Source: Acidobacteriota bacterium (GTDB taxonomy: Bacteria > Acidobacteriota > UBA6911 > RPQK01 > DATIPO01). Taken from it: a stretch of DNA of 15,397 nt. The notes under the pieces were generated by a model. The model did no database searches and had not been told where the DNA came from. It saw nothing but the letters and a program-made list of their open reading frames with translations. Every line of letters begins with the position of its first letter. The first letter of the stretch is position 1. Shown piece by piece: positions 7,639 to 15,323 of this stretch. The position numbers were made by a program, and so were the translations under genes. The stretch is from positions 1 through 15,397 of the forward strand of contig JANQFM010000394.1 of assembly GCA_028277865.1 (NCBI GenBank). The letters are read 5' to 3'.

Positions 7639-8352
7639 ATGGTTTCCATTGACAGGGCCATGCCCTTGTGGATGATGGCAACATTGCTGCTGGCCTCGCC
7701 TGCAGCCCAAGATTCCGCCCAGCCAAACAGCCTGAACCAACAGGAGAGCCGGGAAGGCTGGAAGCTGCTTTTCGACGGGCGCACTTTCCAAGGGTGGAGG
7801 GGTTATGGCAAGGACCATGTCCCGGCTGCCTGGAAGGTGCAAGACGGTGCGATGGCCTTCACTGCCCAAGGCGAAGGCGGCGATCTGATGACCGAGACGG
7901 AGTTCGCCGATTTCGAAGTGTCCCTGCAATGGAAGATCTCAGCAGGAGGCAACAGCGGGATCTTCTTCAGGGTCAGCGAAGACCGCGATTGGTCCTTCCA
8001 GACGGGGGCCGAGATGCAGGTTCTCGACAACAGCGCCCATGCCGACGGCGCCGATCCCAAGACCTCAGCCGGCGCCAACTACGCCCTGCACGCCCCGTCC
8101 TCGGATGTCACGCGGCCCGTCGGCGAGTGGAATAGCGTCCGCATCGTGGCCCGTGGCGACCATGTGGAGCACTGGATGAACGGCGTCAAGCTGCTGGAGT
8201 ACAAGCTGTGGGGCCCCCACTGGAAGGAGTTGGTGCGCAACAGCAAGTTCGCATCCATGCCCGGCTATGGGCTCAACAAGAAAGGCCACATCGTGCTGCA
8301 GGATCACGGCGACAAGGTCTGGTACCGCGATATCAAGATCCGCACCTTTTGA
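7639..8352 (+). CDS. Secreted DUF1080 protein (3-keto-disaccharide hydrolase-type)
   Basis: A 237-residue protein with an N-terminal signal peptide (hydrophobic MPLWMMATLLLASPA, likely cleaved near residue 22-24), so it is probably periplasmic or exported. The mature part matches the DUF1080 pattern from end to end: GWKLLFDGRTFQGW (40-53), GDLMTE (81-86), GGNSGIFFRV (103-112), GAEMQVLDN (123-131), VEHWMNG (176-182) and IVLQDHG (218-224). This concanavalin-like jelly-roll family is linked to sugar breakdown, with some members acting on 3-keto-glycosides; activity of this member is inferred from family only. The start is ATG at 7639 with AGGAG at 7623-7627, a long 11-nt spacing. It is likely the second gene of the ABC exporter unit. 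Confidence 0.93.
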   Translation: MVSIDRAMPLWMMATLLLASPAAQDSAQPNSLNQQESREGWKLLFDGRTFQGWRGYGKDHVPAAWKVQDGAMAFTAQGEGGDLMTETEFADFEVSLQWKISAGGNSGIFFRVSEDRDWSFQTGAEMQVLDNSAHADGADPKTSAGANYALHAPSSDVTRPVGEWNSVRIVARGDHVEHWMNGVKLLEYKLWGPHWKELVRNSKFASMPGYGLNKKGHIVLQDHGDKVWYRDIKIRTF

Positions 8353-8365
8353 GGTCAGAGTGGTG

Positions 8366-8398
8366 GTGTCCTATTTTTCCCCCTCGGAATAAGGACAC
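8366..8398. terminator. Hairpin between convergent genes
   Basis: gtgtcct (8366-8372) pairs with aggacac (8392-8398). After a one-base bulge, three more A-T pairs extend the stem around a C-rich loop. It sits in the 54-bp gap between the DUF1080 gene and the giant regulator, the usual place for a bidirectional terminator. No clear T-tract follows on either strand, so termination strength is uncertain. Confidence 0.5.
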
Positions 8399-8406
8399 TA
8401 CCCGGA

Positions 8407-11400
8407 CTAGCTGTTCCGGAACTTACGGAAATCGACTTTGCAGCCGTGATGGCTCAGGAATCCCATCAGGCGCTTATAGTCGTCGCGGGGCAGGCGGAAG
8501 AGTTCGATGAGGCGGCGGTAATTGCCTTCGCAGCGGGACAGCCCCAACGAGATGATTTCCCGGACATCGCGCCGGGATAGGTCGCGGCTCAGGAAAGGGT
8601 CGCGCACATCTTCCCAAAAGCCGAATTGGCCCCGGATCAGCCCTTCCACGATTTTCCGGCACGGGCCGGACGAGGCGCGGCCGTCCTGCGAGGGATCGAT
8701 GCGGGCCGACAGGTCGCTGATGCCGATTCGGTTTCCCGAGCACAGGTAATAGGCGCTTTCAAGCAGGTTGCGCAATTCCCGCACATTGCCGGGGAAGTCC
8801 ATCCGCCGCAGCAGGGCCAGGGCGCCCTTGGAAAGCTGTACCCGCCGTCCCCCATCCCGCTGCAGGCCTTCCAGAAAATGGCGGCACAGAAGGGGGATGT
8901 CGGAGCGTCGGCGGCGCAGGGGAGGGACGTGCAATTCGCAGACCCTCAGACGGTGGTAGAGATCGCGCCGGAAGGCGCCCGCTTCGACCAGGCGGGCCAA
9001 ATGCTGATTGGTGGCCGAGAGAATGCGCAGGTCGATTTGGCGTTCATGAGTTTCCCCCACACGGCGGACGGATCGGCTTTCCAACGCCCGCAGCAAGCTG
9101 CGCTGCACCTCGGTCGGCATGGTTGCGACCTCATCCAGGAAAAGGGTTCCCCGATGGGCCGCTTCAAAAAGTCCTCGGCGGTCCCGCCCCGCACCGGTGA
9201 AACTCCCCTTCGAGTGCCCGAAGAGCTCCGATTCGATCAGGCTGCCGGTCAGGCCCGAGCAGTTGACGGGTACAAAGGGACCTTGCCGACGGGTGCTCAT
9301 GGCATGGATGGCTCGGGCAATCAGTTCCTTGCCGGTGCCGCTCTCGCCCGAGATGAGCACAGTGGCAGTGGTGGGGGCGATGCGGGAGGCCTCCTCCAGC
9401 AGCCGAGTCATGGTGGGGTGTTCAGCGACAAGGGGAACTCCTGACGGATGCAGGGAGCCCATGGCCCTTGCGGGATCGGGCGGGCGGGCCTGCGTCCCAA
9501 GCGAAAGCTCGACCGAGGCGGCCAGGCAGGCCAGAAAGTCGAGATCCTCCTCGGATGGGGCGCTGCCGGGGCGTTCCAGGTAGATCAGGCCATGCATGCG
9601 TCCGTCTTGAGTCAAGCGGATGCCGATTTCGGTGAAGGATCCGTTTCCGTGCGAGAAGACTTTTCCAGCCAGCAGCGCATCCGGAGATTCGCTCCAGGCC
9701 AGCAGGTGCCGTCCCGAGCGCAGGCAGCGTCCGCTTGAAGCGACCAGTTGAAATGATTCGCTGCCGCCCGAGCGAAGGAAGACATTGCTGCTGGAGGAGA
9801 TGCACTCACCGGCAGCTTCCAGCAGCCTTTCGCCCAATCGAGCGGTATCGGGTTGGGTGGCCAGCATGGAGTTGAACTGACGGAGTTCGGTCAGGTAGCG
9901 GGGAACGACCGGCGTTCCCAAGGGCAAGGCCCGGGCACGGTCCTGCTCGATCGGATCGATCCAGCGTTTCGAAAAAGCACGGCGGTTGGGCGCCTGAACA
10001 TGAAACAGTCGCTGCTTGAAGAATTGCAGAGCCCGCGTCATTTCAGCAAGGGCCCGCTGATTCTCTTTCAGCGAAAGCCAGGCTTGCCCCAAGCATTGCT
10101 GCAGGCGGGCCGATCGAAAGGGATCTTCCAGGCGTGCAGTGATCTGCAAGCCCCTCAGACAACAGGCCTTGGCGCGCTGAGGGCGCCTTCTCGCCATTTC
10201 CAGGCAGGCTTGCAGCCGGTAGGCTTCGGCCTGCAATGCAGGCAATCGCCCGGATCGGGTCATTTGAAAGGCGCAGGTCAAGGCTTGCTGGGCATCGGGC
10301 CAGCGGCGGCTGCCCAGGAAGATCTCGGCCAATATGAGGTGGCATGAGGTTCCTTCCTGCTGGCGCTGGCCACCCAGCATCCCCGCGGTTTTGACGGCTT
10401 GCTCGTGGGCTTGGTCGTAGCTTTCCTGAAGCATCAGCAAGCGGGTCAGCAGCAGACGGCGACGTACAAGCCGGACGGGTGACTGATCATCGTCCAAGCC
10501 GGCCAGGATTTGACGGGCGCGGTCCGATTGCCCCATCAGCATCCAGCTCTGCGCCTCTGCCAAGGCGGCATCGACTGCGTCATCCAGCTTGTATTCGGCG
10601 TTGACCAATCGTCGGCACTCTTCGACTTGGCGAAGGGCGGACTCCGGTCGCAAGAGGCGGTTGAAGTTCTCCGCCAGCTCGATGTGAATCCCGGCCTCGA
10701 TGTTGCGGCTGCGGTTGGATCGCCGATTGAAGGAAGAGAGCTTGTGCAGCTGCCGGACGGCCTGCCGGTGAAGGCCTTGGCGACCCAAAACGACGCAGTG
10801 GGCCAGCCGGGAAAAGGCGTTCAACTCGACATTTTGCCGGCAAGATGCGTCTTGGCGGACGAAGCGGATCAGGCTTTGAGACCTTTGCAGCCACCCCAGC
10901 CAAGCCTGAAGCATGGCCAGGTTGACCAGGCGCCCCAGGCTGCGCTGGGACTGTCCGCGCCGGTAAGCCAGTTCGATGGCCCGTGTTTCCCAATGGGCGG
11001 CCTCCTCGGGACGGTCGAGCAGGTTGCCGAAAAAGAGGAACAGGGCATGACAGACTTTTTCGAAGGAAGGATCTTTTCGGCGGTGCAACTCGCTCTTGAG
11101 CTGCTCAGCCAATTTGGTGGCCCTTTGGACCTCTCCCTGCAGAGCCAGGCAGCCCAACAGTTCGCTGCGAAGCTCATTATCGGATTCCAATGCCTGAACC
11201 TTGGCCAAGGACGGCAAGGCCGACTCCAGCCTTTGGACGGCCTGCGAGATCTCCCCTTTGAGCAGGTGAGCGCGCCCCATGACGGAAAGGGTCAGGATGT
11301 GGTTGCCGAGATCGTCAGCGGCTGCACCATTATTCAAGATTCTGCGCCCGACCTGGATGCACTGATCCAGCTTGCCGCACTTGTAGAGCAACTGGATCAG

Positions 11401-13344
11401 GCGGGTGCAGATGGATCGGTCCTCTTGGACGTGCAGGCGGCTTTCCCAGGCAGCCTCGAGCAAGCGGGCTGCCTCAGAGTTCAGGGCATCGGCCTGCAGG
11501 CCTTCGACCGCTGGCCAAAGATATTTGCGGGAGAGGGCTTGGTCGCCGGAAAGCAGGCTGTGAAGGGACAAGGCTTCAAGAAGTGCTGAGGGCGGATGGG
11601 GCGCCAGACCGCCTTCCAGGTGCCGAACGATCCGCAGGTGCATTTGCCGGCGCCTCCGGCCGGGCAGGGCCGAGCGGACAGCATGGCGCATCCATTGGTG
11701 GTGGACGAAGGCCAGCACTGAAGCCAGGCTGCCTCCCAATCGAGCCATTTCAAGCCGTTCCAGCCTCCGGATCCCATTCTCTACCCGATTTGAGGGACGC
11801 CTCACCAGCTCCGAAAGCATCTTGACAGGAACCGGCCGGTCGAATAGCGAAAGGACCTCTACGATTTCGCGATCCTGCTCAGGCAAGCGCTGAATCCGGG
11901 CCCAGACGTTTTCGGTCACAGCCGCAGGCAACTGCCGGCTTGACAGTGCGGATGGACTCCAGCGCCAGCTTCCCTCTTGATATTTCAGCTCTCCGGTGCG
12001 CTCCATCTGGCGCAGGAATTCCATGAGGAAAAAGGGGTTGCCCGAGCACTGGTCCAGCACTCGCGATTCCACCTCGGCCGGGCACTCACCGAGAAGAACC
12101 TCGACCAAACGGCGCGAGCGGAGCCGATCCAGGGGGCCAAGCGGCGTTTCCAGCCGCTTCACTCCTTCTCCATCAAACTTCTTGAGGTGATGGCCGGCGT
12201 TGCTGCCCGCCTCTTTGCAGAGTGTCAGGGCCGCGATTCGGGGAGTGGCGTTCCCGAGCAGCTTTTCCAGACCAGCCAAATGAGCAGCATCCGGTTTCCA
12301 ATCGTCCCAGAAAACGGCCTGGGCGGCTTGGCCCTGCACCGAAAAGGACTCTTCGCCTGCCAGGCGATAGGTGGGCAAACGGTGCAGCCTGGCGATCGAC
12401 TCGAATCGGCGCAGCAGGCGGGTTTTGCCGATTCCGGCCACTCCTTCGATCACGACCAGGCGAGAGCACCGGTCCTGCTGGAATTCCTCCGCCAAGCGGC
12501 GAAAGCGCAGGATCTCGTCCTCTCGGCCCAGCAGTGGAAGCTTCAAGGGAGGAGCCTGCCGGGATGGCAGATTGCTGAAGTGACGCAGGACCGAAAGGGC
12601 ATATCGGGCTGATTCAGGCCTCAATTCCGGATCCTTGTGAATCAGGGCCAGGATGAGCTGGGAGATCTCTTCAGGAATGTCGGCCTGCAGCTTGCGGGGC
12701 GGCACCGGGTCGGCCATGAACTGCTTTCGGAGCAACTCCTCGGCGTCGGCCTCGAAGAAGGGTGGCGAAGAGGTAAAGAGGTGATACAGGAGCATCCCCA
12801 GCGAATAGAGGTCGGCCTGCACGCTGAGGCACCCTGCTTTCAGGTGCTCCGGGGCCGCATAACGGACATGGCTGCAGTGCGAACCGCAACCTTGCGGGTC
12901 GTGAGGGGCCAGGAGGTTGGCAGTCAAACGGCCCTGTGCAGTGGTGTAGATCCGGGAAGGCGCCAGCACGCCGCAATAAAACTCCCTCCGGTGAAGGAAA
13001 ACCAGTAATTCTGCCATCTGAACAGCCAGGCTCAGGGCGGTGCCGACGGAAGGCTCTTGCTGACCCAGCCGCTTTCCAGGCAAGAAGTCGGAAACCAGTC
13101 CGATCTTGCGGCCTCGGAAGGCAAAATCATGGACCCTGGCCAGAGCGGGATGAACCAGGCAGATTCGGCCATTGAAGCGCTCTTCGAAGCTGCGCCGCCC
13201 AGCGCGGGTCGCCGTCTCGAGCGGCGAGAGGGTCAACACCCTCCGAGTGCCATCTTGCCAGAGGTCCCGAATGAGAAAGACACGGGCATCCGGCCCTTTT
13301 TCCAATGGGTAAAGAATCTGGTACCGCTCATGAATTGCTTTCAC
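8407..13344 (-). CDS. Giant sigma-54-dependent regulator: pseudokinase, P-loop ATPase, TPR-like, GAF-like, AAA+ and HTH
   Basis: A 1645-residue cytoplasmic signalling protein. Domains in order: (1) a kinase-like fold at about 8-255, with the APE region (YAAPEHL, 162-168) and the following DLYSLG helix kept, but the VAIK lysine position is Thr38, HRD is replaced by Cys-Gly-Val (124-126), the DLKPSN lysine and asparagine are Ala and Arg, and no DFG is present, so it is probably a pseudokinase; (2) an AAA/STAND-type ATPase with Walker A GVAGIGKT (301-308); (3) a long helical TPR-like repeat region at about 570-1110; (4) a GAF-like domain at about 1150-1280; (5) a sigma-54 AAA+ domain with Walker A GESGTGKE (1333-1340), the sigma-54 contact loop GSFTGA (1380-1385, a Ser variant of GAFTGA) and Walker B FLDE with D1404/E1405; (6) a C-terminal helix-turn-helix within about 1600-1645 (GNYRRLIELFRLPRDDYKRL). 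The start is GTG at 13344; a stop six codons upstream limits alternatives. It should activate sigma-54 promoters; its targets are unknown. Confidence 0.93.
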   Translation of the reverse strand: MKAIHERYQILYPLEKGPDARVFLIRDLWQDGTRRVLTLSPLETATRAGRRSFEERFNGRICLVHPALARVHDFAFRGRKIGLVSDFLPGKRLGQQEPSVGTALSLAVQMAELLVFLHRREFYCGVLAPSRIYTTAQGRLTANLLAPHDPQGCGSHCSHVRYAAPEHLKAGCLSVQADLYSLGMLLYHLFTSSPPFFEADAEELLRKQFMADPVPPRKLQADIPEEISQLILALIHKDPELRPESARYALSVLRHFSNLPSRQAPPLKLPLLGREDEILRFRRLAEEFQQDRCSRLVVIEGVAGIGKTRLLRRFESIARLHRLPTYRLAGEESFSVQGQAAQAVFWDDWKPDAAHLAGLEKLLGNATPRIAALTLCKEAGSNAGHHLKKFDGEGVKRLETPLGPLDRLRSRRLVEVLLGECPAEVESRVLDQCSGNPFFLMEFLRQMERTGELKYQEGSWRWSPSALSSRQLPAAVTENVWARIQRLPEQDREIVEVLSLFDRPVPVKMLSELVRRPSNRVENGIRRLERLEMARLGGSLASVLAFVHHQWMRHAVRSALPGRRRRQMHLRIVRHLEGGLAPHPPSALLEALSLHSLLSGDQALSRKYLWPAVEGLQADALNSEAARLLEAAWESRLHVQEDRSICTRLIQLLYKCGKLDQCIQVGRRILNNGAAADDLGNHILTLSVMGRAHLLKGEISQAVQRLESALPSLAKVQALESDNELRSELLGCLALQGEVQRATKLAEQLKSELHRRKDPSFEKVCHALFLFFGNLLDRPEEAAHWETRAIELAYRRGQSQRSLGRLVNLAMLQAWLGWLQRSQSLIRFVRQDASCRQNVELNAFSRLAHCVVLGRQGLHRQAVRQLHKLSSFNRRSNRSRNIEAGIHIELAENFNRLLRPESALRQVEECRRLVNAEYKLDDAVDAALAEAQSWMLMGQSDRARQILAGLDDDQSPVRLVRRRLLLTRLLMLQESYDQAHEQAVKTAGMLGGQRQQEGTSCHLILAEIFLGSRRWPDAQQALTCAFQMTRSGRLPALQAEAYRLQACLEMARRRPQRAKACCLRGLQITARLEDPFRSARLQQCLGQAWLSLKENQRALAEMTRALQFFKQRLFHVQAPNRRAFSKRWIDPIEQDRARALPLGTPVVPRYLTELRQFNSMLATQPDTARLGERLLEAAGECISSSSNVFLRSGGSESFQLVASSGRCLRSGRHLLAWSESPDALLAGKVFSHGNGSFTEIGIRLTQDGRMHGLIYLERPGSAPSEEDLDFLACLAASVELSLGTQARPPDPARAMGSLHPSGVPLVAEHPTMTRLLEEASRIAPTTATVLISGESGTGKELIARAIHAMSTRRQGPFVPVNCSGLTGSLIESELFGHSKGSFTGAGRDRRGLFEAAHRGTLFLDEVATMPTEVQRSLLRALESRSVRRVGETHERQIDLRILSATNQHLARLVEAGAFRRDLYHRLRVCELHVPPLRRRRSDIPLLCRHFLEGLQRDGGRRVQLSKGALALLRRMDFPGNVRELRNLLESAYYLCSGNRIGISDLSARIDPSQDGRASSGPCRKIVEGLIRGQFGFWEDVRDPFLSRDLSRRDVREIISLGLSRCEGNYRRLIELFRLPRDDYKRLMGFLSHHGCKVDFRKFRNS

Positions 13345-13436
13345 CAGATCTCGTTTGTTACTTCATGAATTGTACTGGAGTCAAGTCAATAGGCAAGATT
13401 CTGGAGTAAAAGGGGTGCTGGGAGGAAGGGGGAGTT

Positions 13437-13538
13437 CGCACAGAGGCGCACAGGCGCAGAGGAGTGGGAAGAGGGGAAGGGATCCTGAGTTCAAAGGTCC
13501 GCTCCCTTCCCCCTCTCGCGTCTCTGCGCCTCTGCGTG
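13437..13538. repeat. CGCAGAG-type long inverted repeat
   Basis: The left arm (13437-13462, with cagaggcgcacaggcgcaga) pairs imperfectly with the right arm (13511-13538, with tctctgcgcctctgcgtg). An inner stem forms between gaggggaaggga (13471-13482) and tcccttccccctc (13503-13515). It is the same kind of element as 2984-3073. It lies in the 355-bp gap (13345-13699) between the dehydrogenase and the giant regulator, where I see no gene. Confidence 0.75.
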
Positions 13539-13555
13539 ACAAGGTCAGATGGGGG

Positions 13556-13583
13556 GGTTCCGGGTTCCAGGTTCCGGGTTCCA
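13556..13583. repeat. Tandem heptamer GGTTCCR (four units)
   Basis: Units ggttccg, ggttcca, ggttccg, ggttcca lie head to tail and alternate in the last base. It is the same heptamer family as the element at 5544-5606. Confidence 0.85.
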
Positions 13584-13653
13584 GGCCGGAGTTAGGGGAT
13601 TCTTTCCCCGAACTGCAAAACGCCCGAGTCACCGGTTCTGTATTACCTTCTTG

Positions 13654-13695
13654 ACTGACAACTGCCAACTGCCAACTGACAACTGCCAACTGATT
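13654..13695. repeat. Tandem heptamer ACTGMCA (five units plus a partial)
   Basis: Units actgaca, actgcca, actgcca, actgaca, actgcca and the partial actgatt run head to tail. In another phase this is CAACTGM, the unit seen at 5641-5665. The array ends five bases before the dehydrogenase stop codon (13702-13700). Confidence 0.85.
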
Positions 13696-13699
13696 CCAC

Positions 13700-14788
13700 T
13701 CACCGGCCGGGCAGGTAGAGGTTGTGCAGGCGGTCTTTGCGTCCGTCTTTGGCGCGGCGGATGCGCGCTTCGGCCAGGCGGTCGGAGGCCTGGTAAGGGG
13801 CGATATTCTCTTTTTTGGAGAGGTCGAAGATCTCCCGCAGCGTATGGTAGATTGCGTCCGCCTTGCGCAGGGCTTCCTCTTCGTTGTAGCCGTTCAGCTC
13901 TTGGTAGACATTGATGACGCCGCCCGCGTTGACCACGTAGTCCGGGGCGTAGAGGATGTTGCGTTTGACCAGCTCTTCACCGTGGCGGGGATTGTAGAGG
14001 ACGTTGTTGGCGCCGCCGGCAATAACGGTGCATCGAAAGCGGTCGATGGTGTCGTCATTGACCACGGCGCCCAAGGCGCAGGGAGCGAAGACGTCTACAT
14101 CAAGGCCGTAAATCTCGTCGAGTCCCACAGCTTGGGCAGCGTATTTCTCGATCGCCTCCGATACTCGCGAGGAATCGATGTCGCTGACGAAAAGCCGGGC
14201 GCCATTGCGGTGCAGCAGGCGGGCCAGGTACATCCCCACATGTCCTACACCCTGAATGGCTACCTTGAGCCCTTCCAGGTCTTTGCGCCCCAGCCGCGCC
14301 TCGACTGCCGCCCGCAGGCCGGCAAAGACGCCCCGGGCCGTCACCCGTGAAGGATCGCCCCCACCGCCCTGATCCTGGGCAATTCCAACCACATAACGGG
14401 TTTCACGGCGGACGATTGCTATATCTTCGACCGAGGTCCCCACGTCCTCGGCGGTGATGTATCGGCCTCCCATGCCTTGCACAAAACGCCCGAAGGCTCG
14501 CCACAAGGCCTCGGACTTGTCGGTTTTGGGATCCCCGATGATGACAGCCTTGCCGCCGCCCAAGTCGAGCCCGCTGACAGCTGCCTTGTAAGTCATTCCC
14601 CGCGAAAGGCGCAGCACGTCGATGACGGCATCTTTTTCAGACTGGTAATTCCACATCCGGCAGCCGCCCAGCGCGGGCCCCAGGGCGGTATTGTGGATTG
14701 CAACGACCCCTTTGATTCCGAATTCAGGTTCGTAGAAAAAGTCGATCTGCTCATGCCCTCTGGCTTGCATCTCGGCAAAAAGATCCAC
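13700..14788 (-). CDS. Leucine / branched-chain amino acid dehydrogenase (Glu/Leu/Phe/Val dehydrogenase family)
   Basis: A 362-residue NAD-dependent dehydrogenase that would interconvert leucine, valine or isoleucine with the 2-oxo acid and ammonia in the cytoplasm. The substrate-binding half has GPALGGCRMW (37-46) and MTYKAAVSGLDLGGGKAVI (65-83), with Lys68 and the catalytic Lys80 at the same numbers as in Bacillus leucine dehydrogenases. The nucleotide-binding half has GVGHVG (180-185) and an acidic residue (Asp203) ending the next strand, which favours NAD over NADP. Length fits leucine dehydrogenases (about 360) rather than glutamate dehydrogenases (about 420 or more). The start is GTG at 14788 with GGAGG (14799-14795) 6 nt upstream. 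Leucine versus phenylalanine or valine preference cannot be settled by eye. No pathway partner is adjacent. Confidence 0.93.
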   Translation of the reverse strand: MDLFAEMQARGHEQIDFFYEPEFGIKGVVAIHNTALGPALGGCRMWNYQSEKDAVIDVLRLSRGMTYKAAVSGLDLGGGKAVIIGDPKTDKSEALWRAFGRFVQGMGGRYITAEDVGTSVEDIAIVRRETRYVVGIAQDQGGGGDPSRVTARGVFAGLRAAVEARLGRKDLEGLKVAIQGVGHVGMYLARLLHRNGARLFVSDIDSSRVSEAIEKYAAQAVGLDEIYGLDVDVFAPCALGAVVNDDTIDRFRCTVIAGGANNVLYNPRHGEELVKRNILYAPDYVVNAGGVINVYQELNGYNEEEALRKADAIYHTLREIFDLSKKENIAPYQASDRLAEARIRRAKDGRKDRLHNLYLPGR

Positions 14789-14794
14789 TTTTAA

Positions 14795-14799
14795 CCTCC
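14795..14799 (-). promoter_or_regulatory. Ribosome binding site of the dehydrogenase
   Basis: Minus-strand GGAGG, 6 nt before the GTG at 14788; this supports GTG as the true start. Confidence 0.75.
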
Positions 14800-15083
14800 A
14801 TCAAGGGCTTTCCCCTCAACCTCCCAAGCCGTCAAGGAGAGAGTCGGGATTGAAAACTGGATGAGTCCGTGTCGCCGCCAGCCCACCGGTCGTGCCCAGC
14901 CGATTCTCAAGCAGGCGTCTTCGGGATAATAATCCGCAAGAAAGCGCACCAACAAACGCCTCCAGCCACCTCTGGGAACTTCGCAAGGACGCTCGGGACC
15001 AGCCGGAGGTTGTCGCTTACCGGCCCATAGCATACAGCAAGAGCCGCCCTGCGGGAAGAAGGCATATTTCCGGCCAACAGACT

Positions 15084-15142
15084 GCGGCGACACCCGGCAG
15101 GGCGTCACCGCCAACGCTTCGAATCCACCACCGCTACGGTGG
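15084..15142 (-). other. Two adjacent hairpins in the leader region upstream of the dehydrogenase
   Basis: ccaccg (15128-15133) and cggtgg (15137-15142) form a perfect 6-bp stem with a 3-nt loop. 15084-15095 and 15100-15111 form a 12-bp stem with a 4-nt loop; its two mismatches become G-U pairs only in minus-strand RNA, the sense of the dehydrogenase. The pair could belong to a structured leader or mark a terminator or small RNA. It lies about 300 nt from the dehydrogenase start. The rest of 14800-15306 shows no convincing gene, and I recognise no known riboswitch. Confidence 0.3.
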
Positions 15143-15323
15143 AGAACTGCCCGAGAGCGAGATTGAATCACCTGTTTGGCCGACCGCTTTTCGGCCCCGC
15201 ATCCAACTCCAGATAAGAGGTGGTGCGACCCCGCGCCAGGCCAATTTTTTGAGGGACTTGAAGACCTCCACTCGTTTGAATAGACAAAGTCGAAAAACCA
15301 AATGCTAAAGGAGAGTGAATCAA

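Noticed and set aside
10510..11589. Plus-strand frame of 359 codons opposite the giant regulator
   Set aside because: Shadow of the TPR-like region; Gln/Leu/Ala-rich with no family features.
14791..15171. Minus-strand open frame of 126 codons ending just before the dehydrogenase start
   Set aside because: Rich in Cys, Trp and Arg, third codon positions lack the GC bias of real genes here, there is no family resemblance, and two hairpins lie inside it; its stop near the dehydrogenase start looks accidental.
14892..15308. Plus-strand open frame of 138 codons
   Set aside because: Composition is Arg/Ser/Pro-rich and unstructured, with no ribosome binding site or recognisable motif; it overlaps the other doubtful frame.
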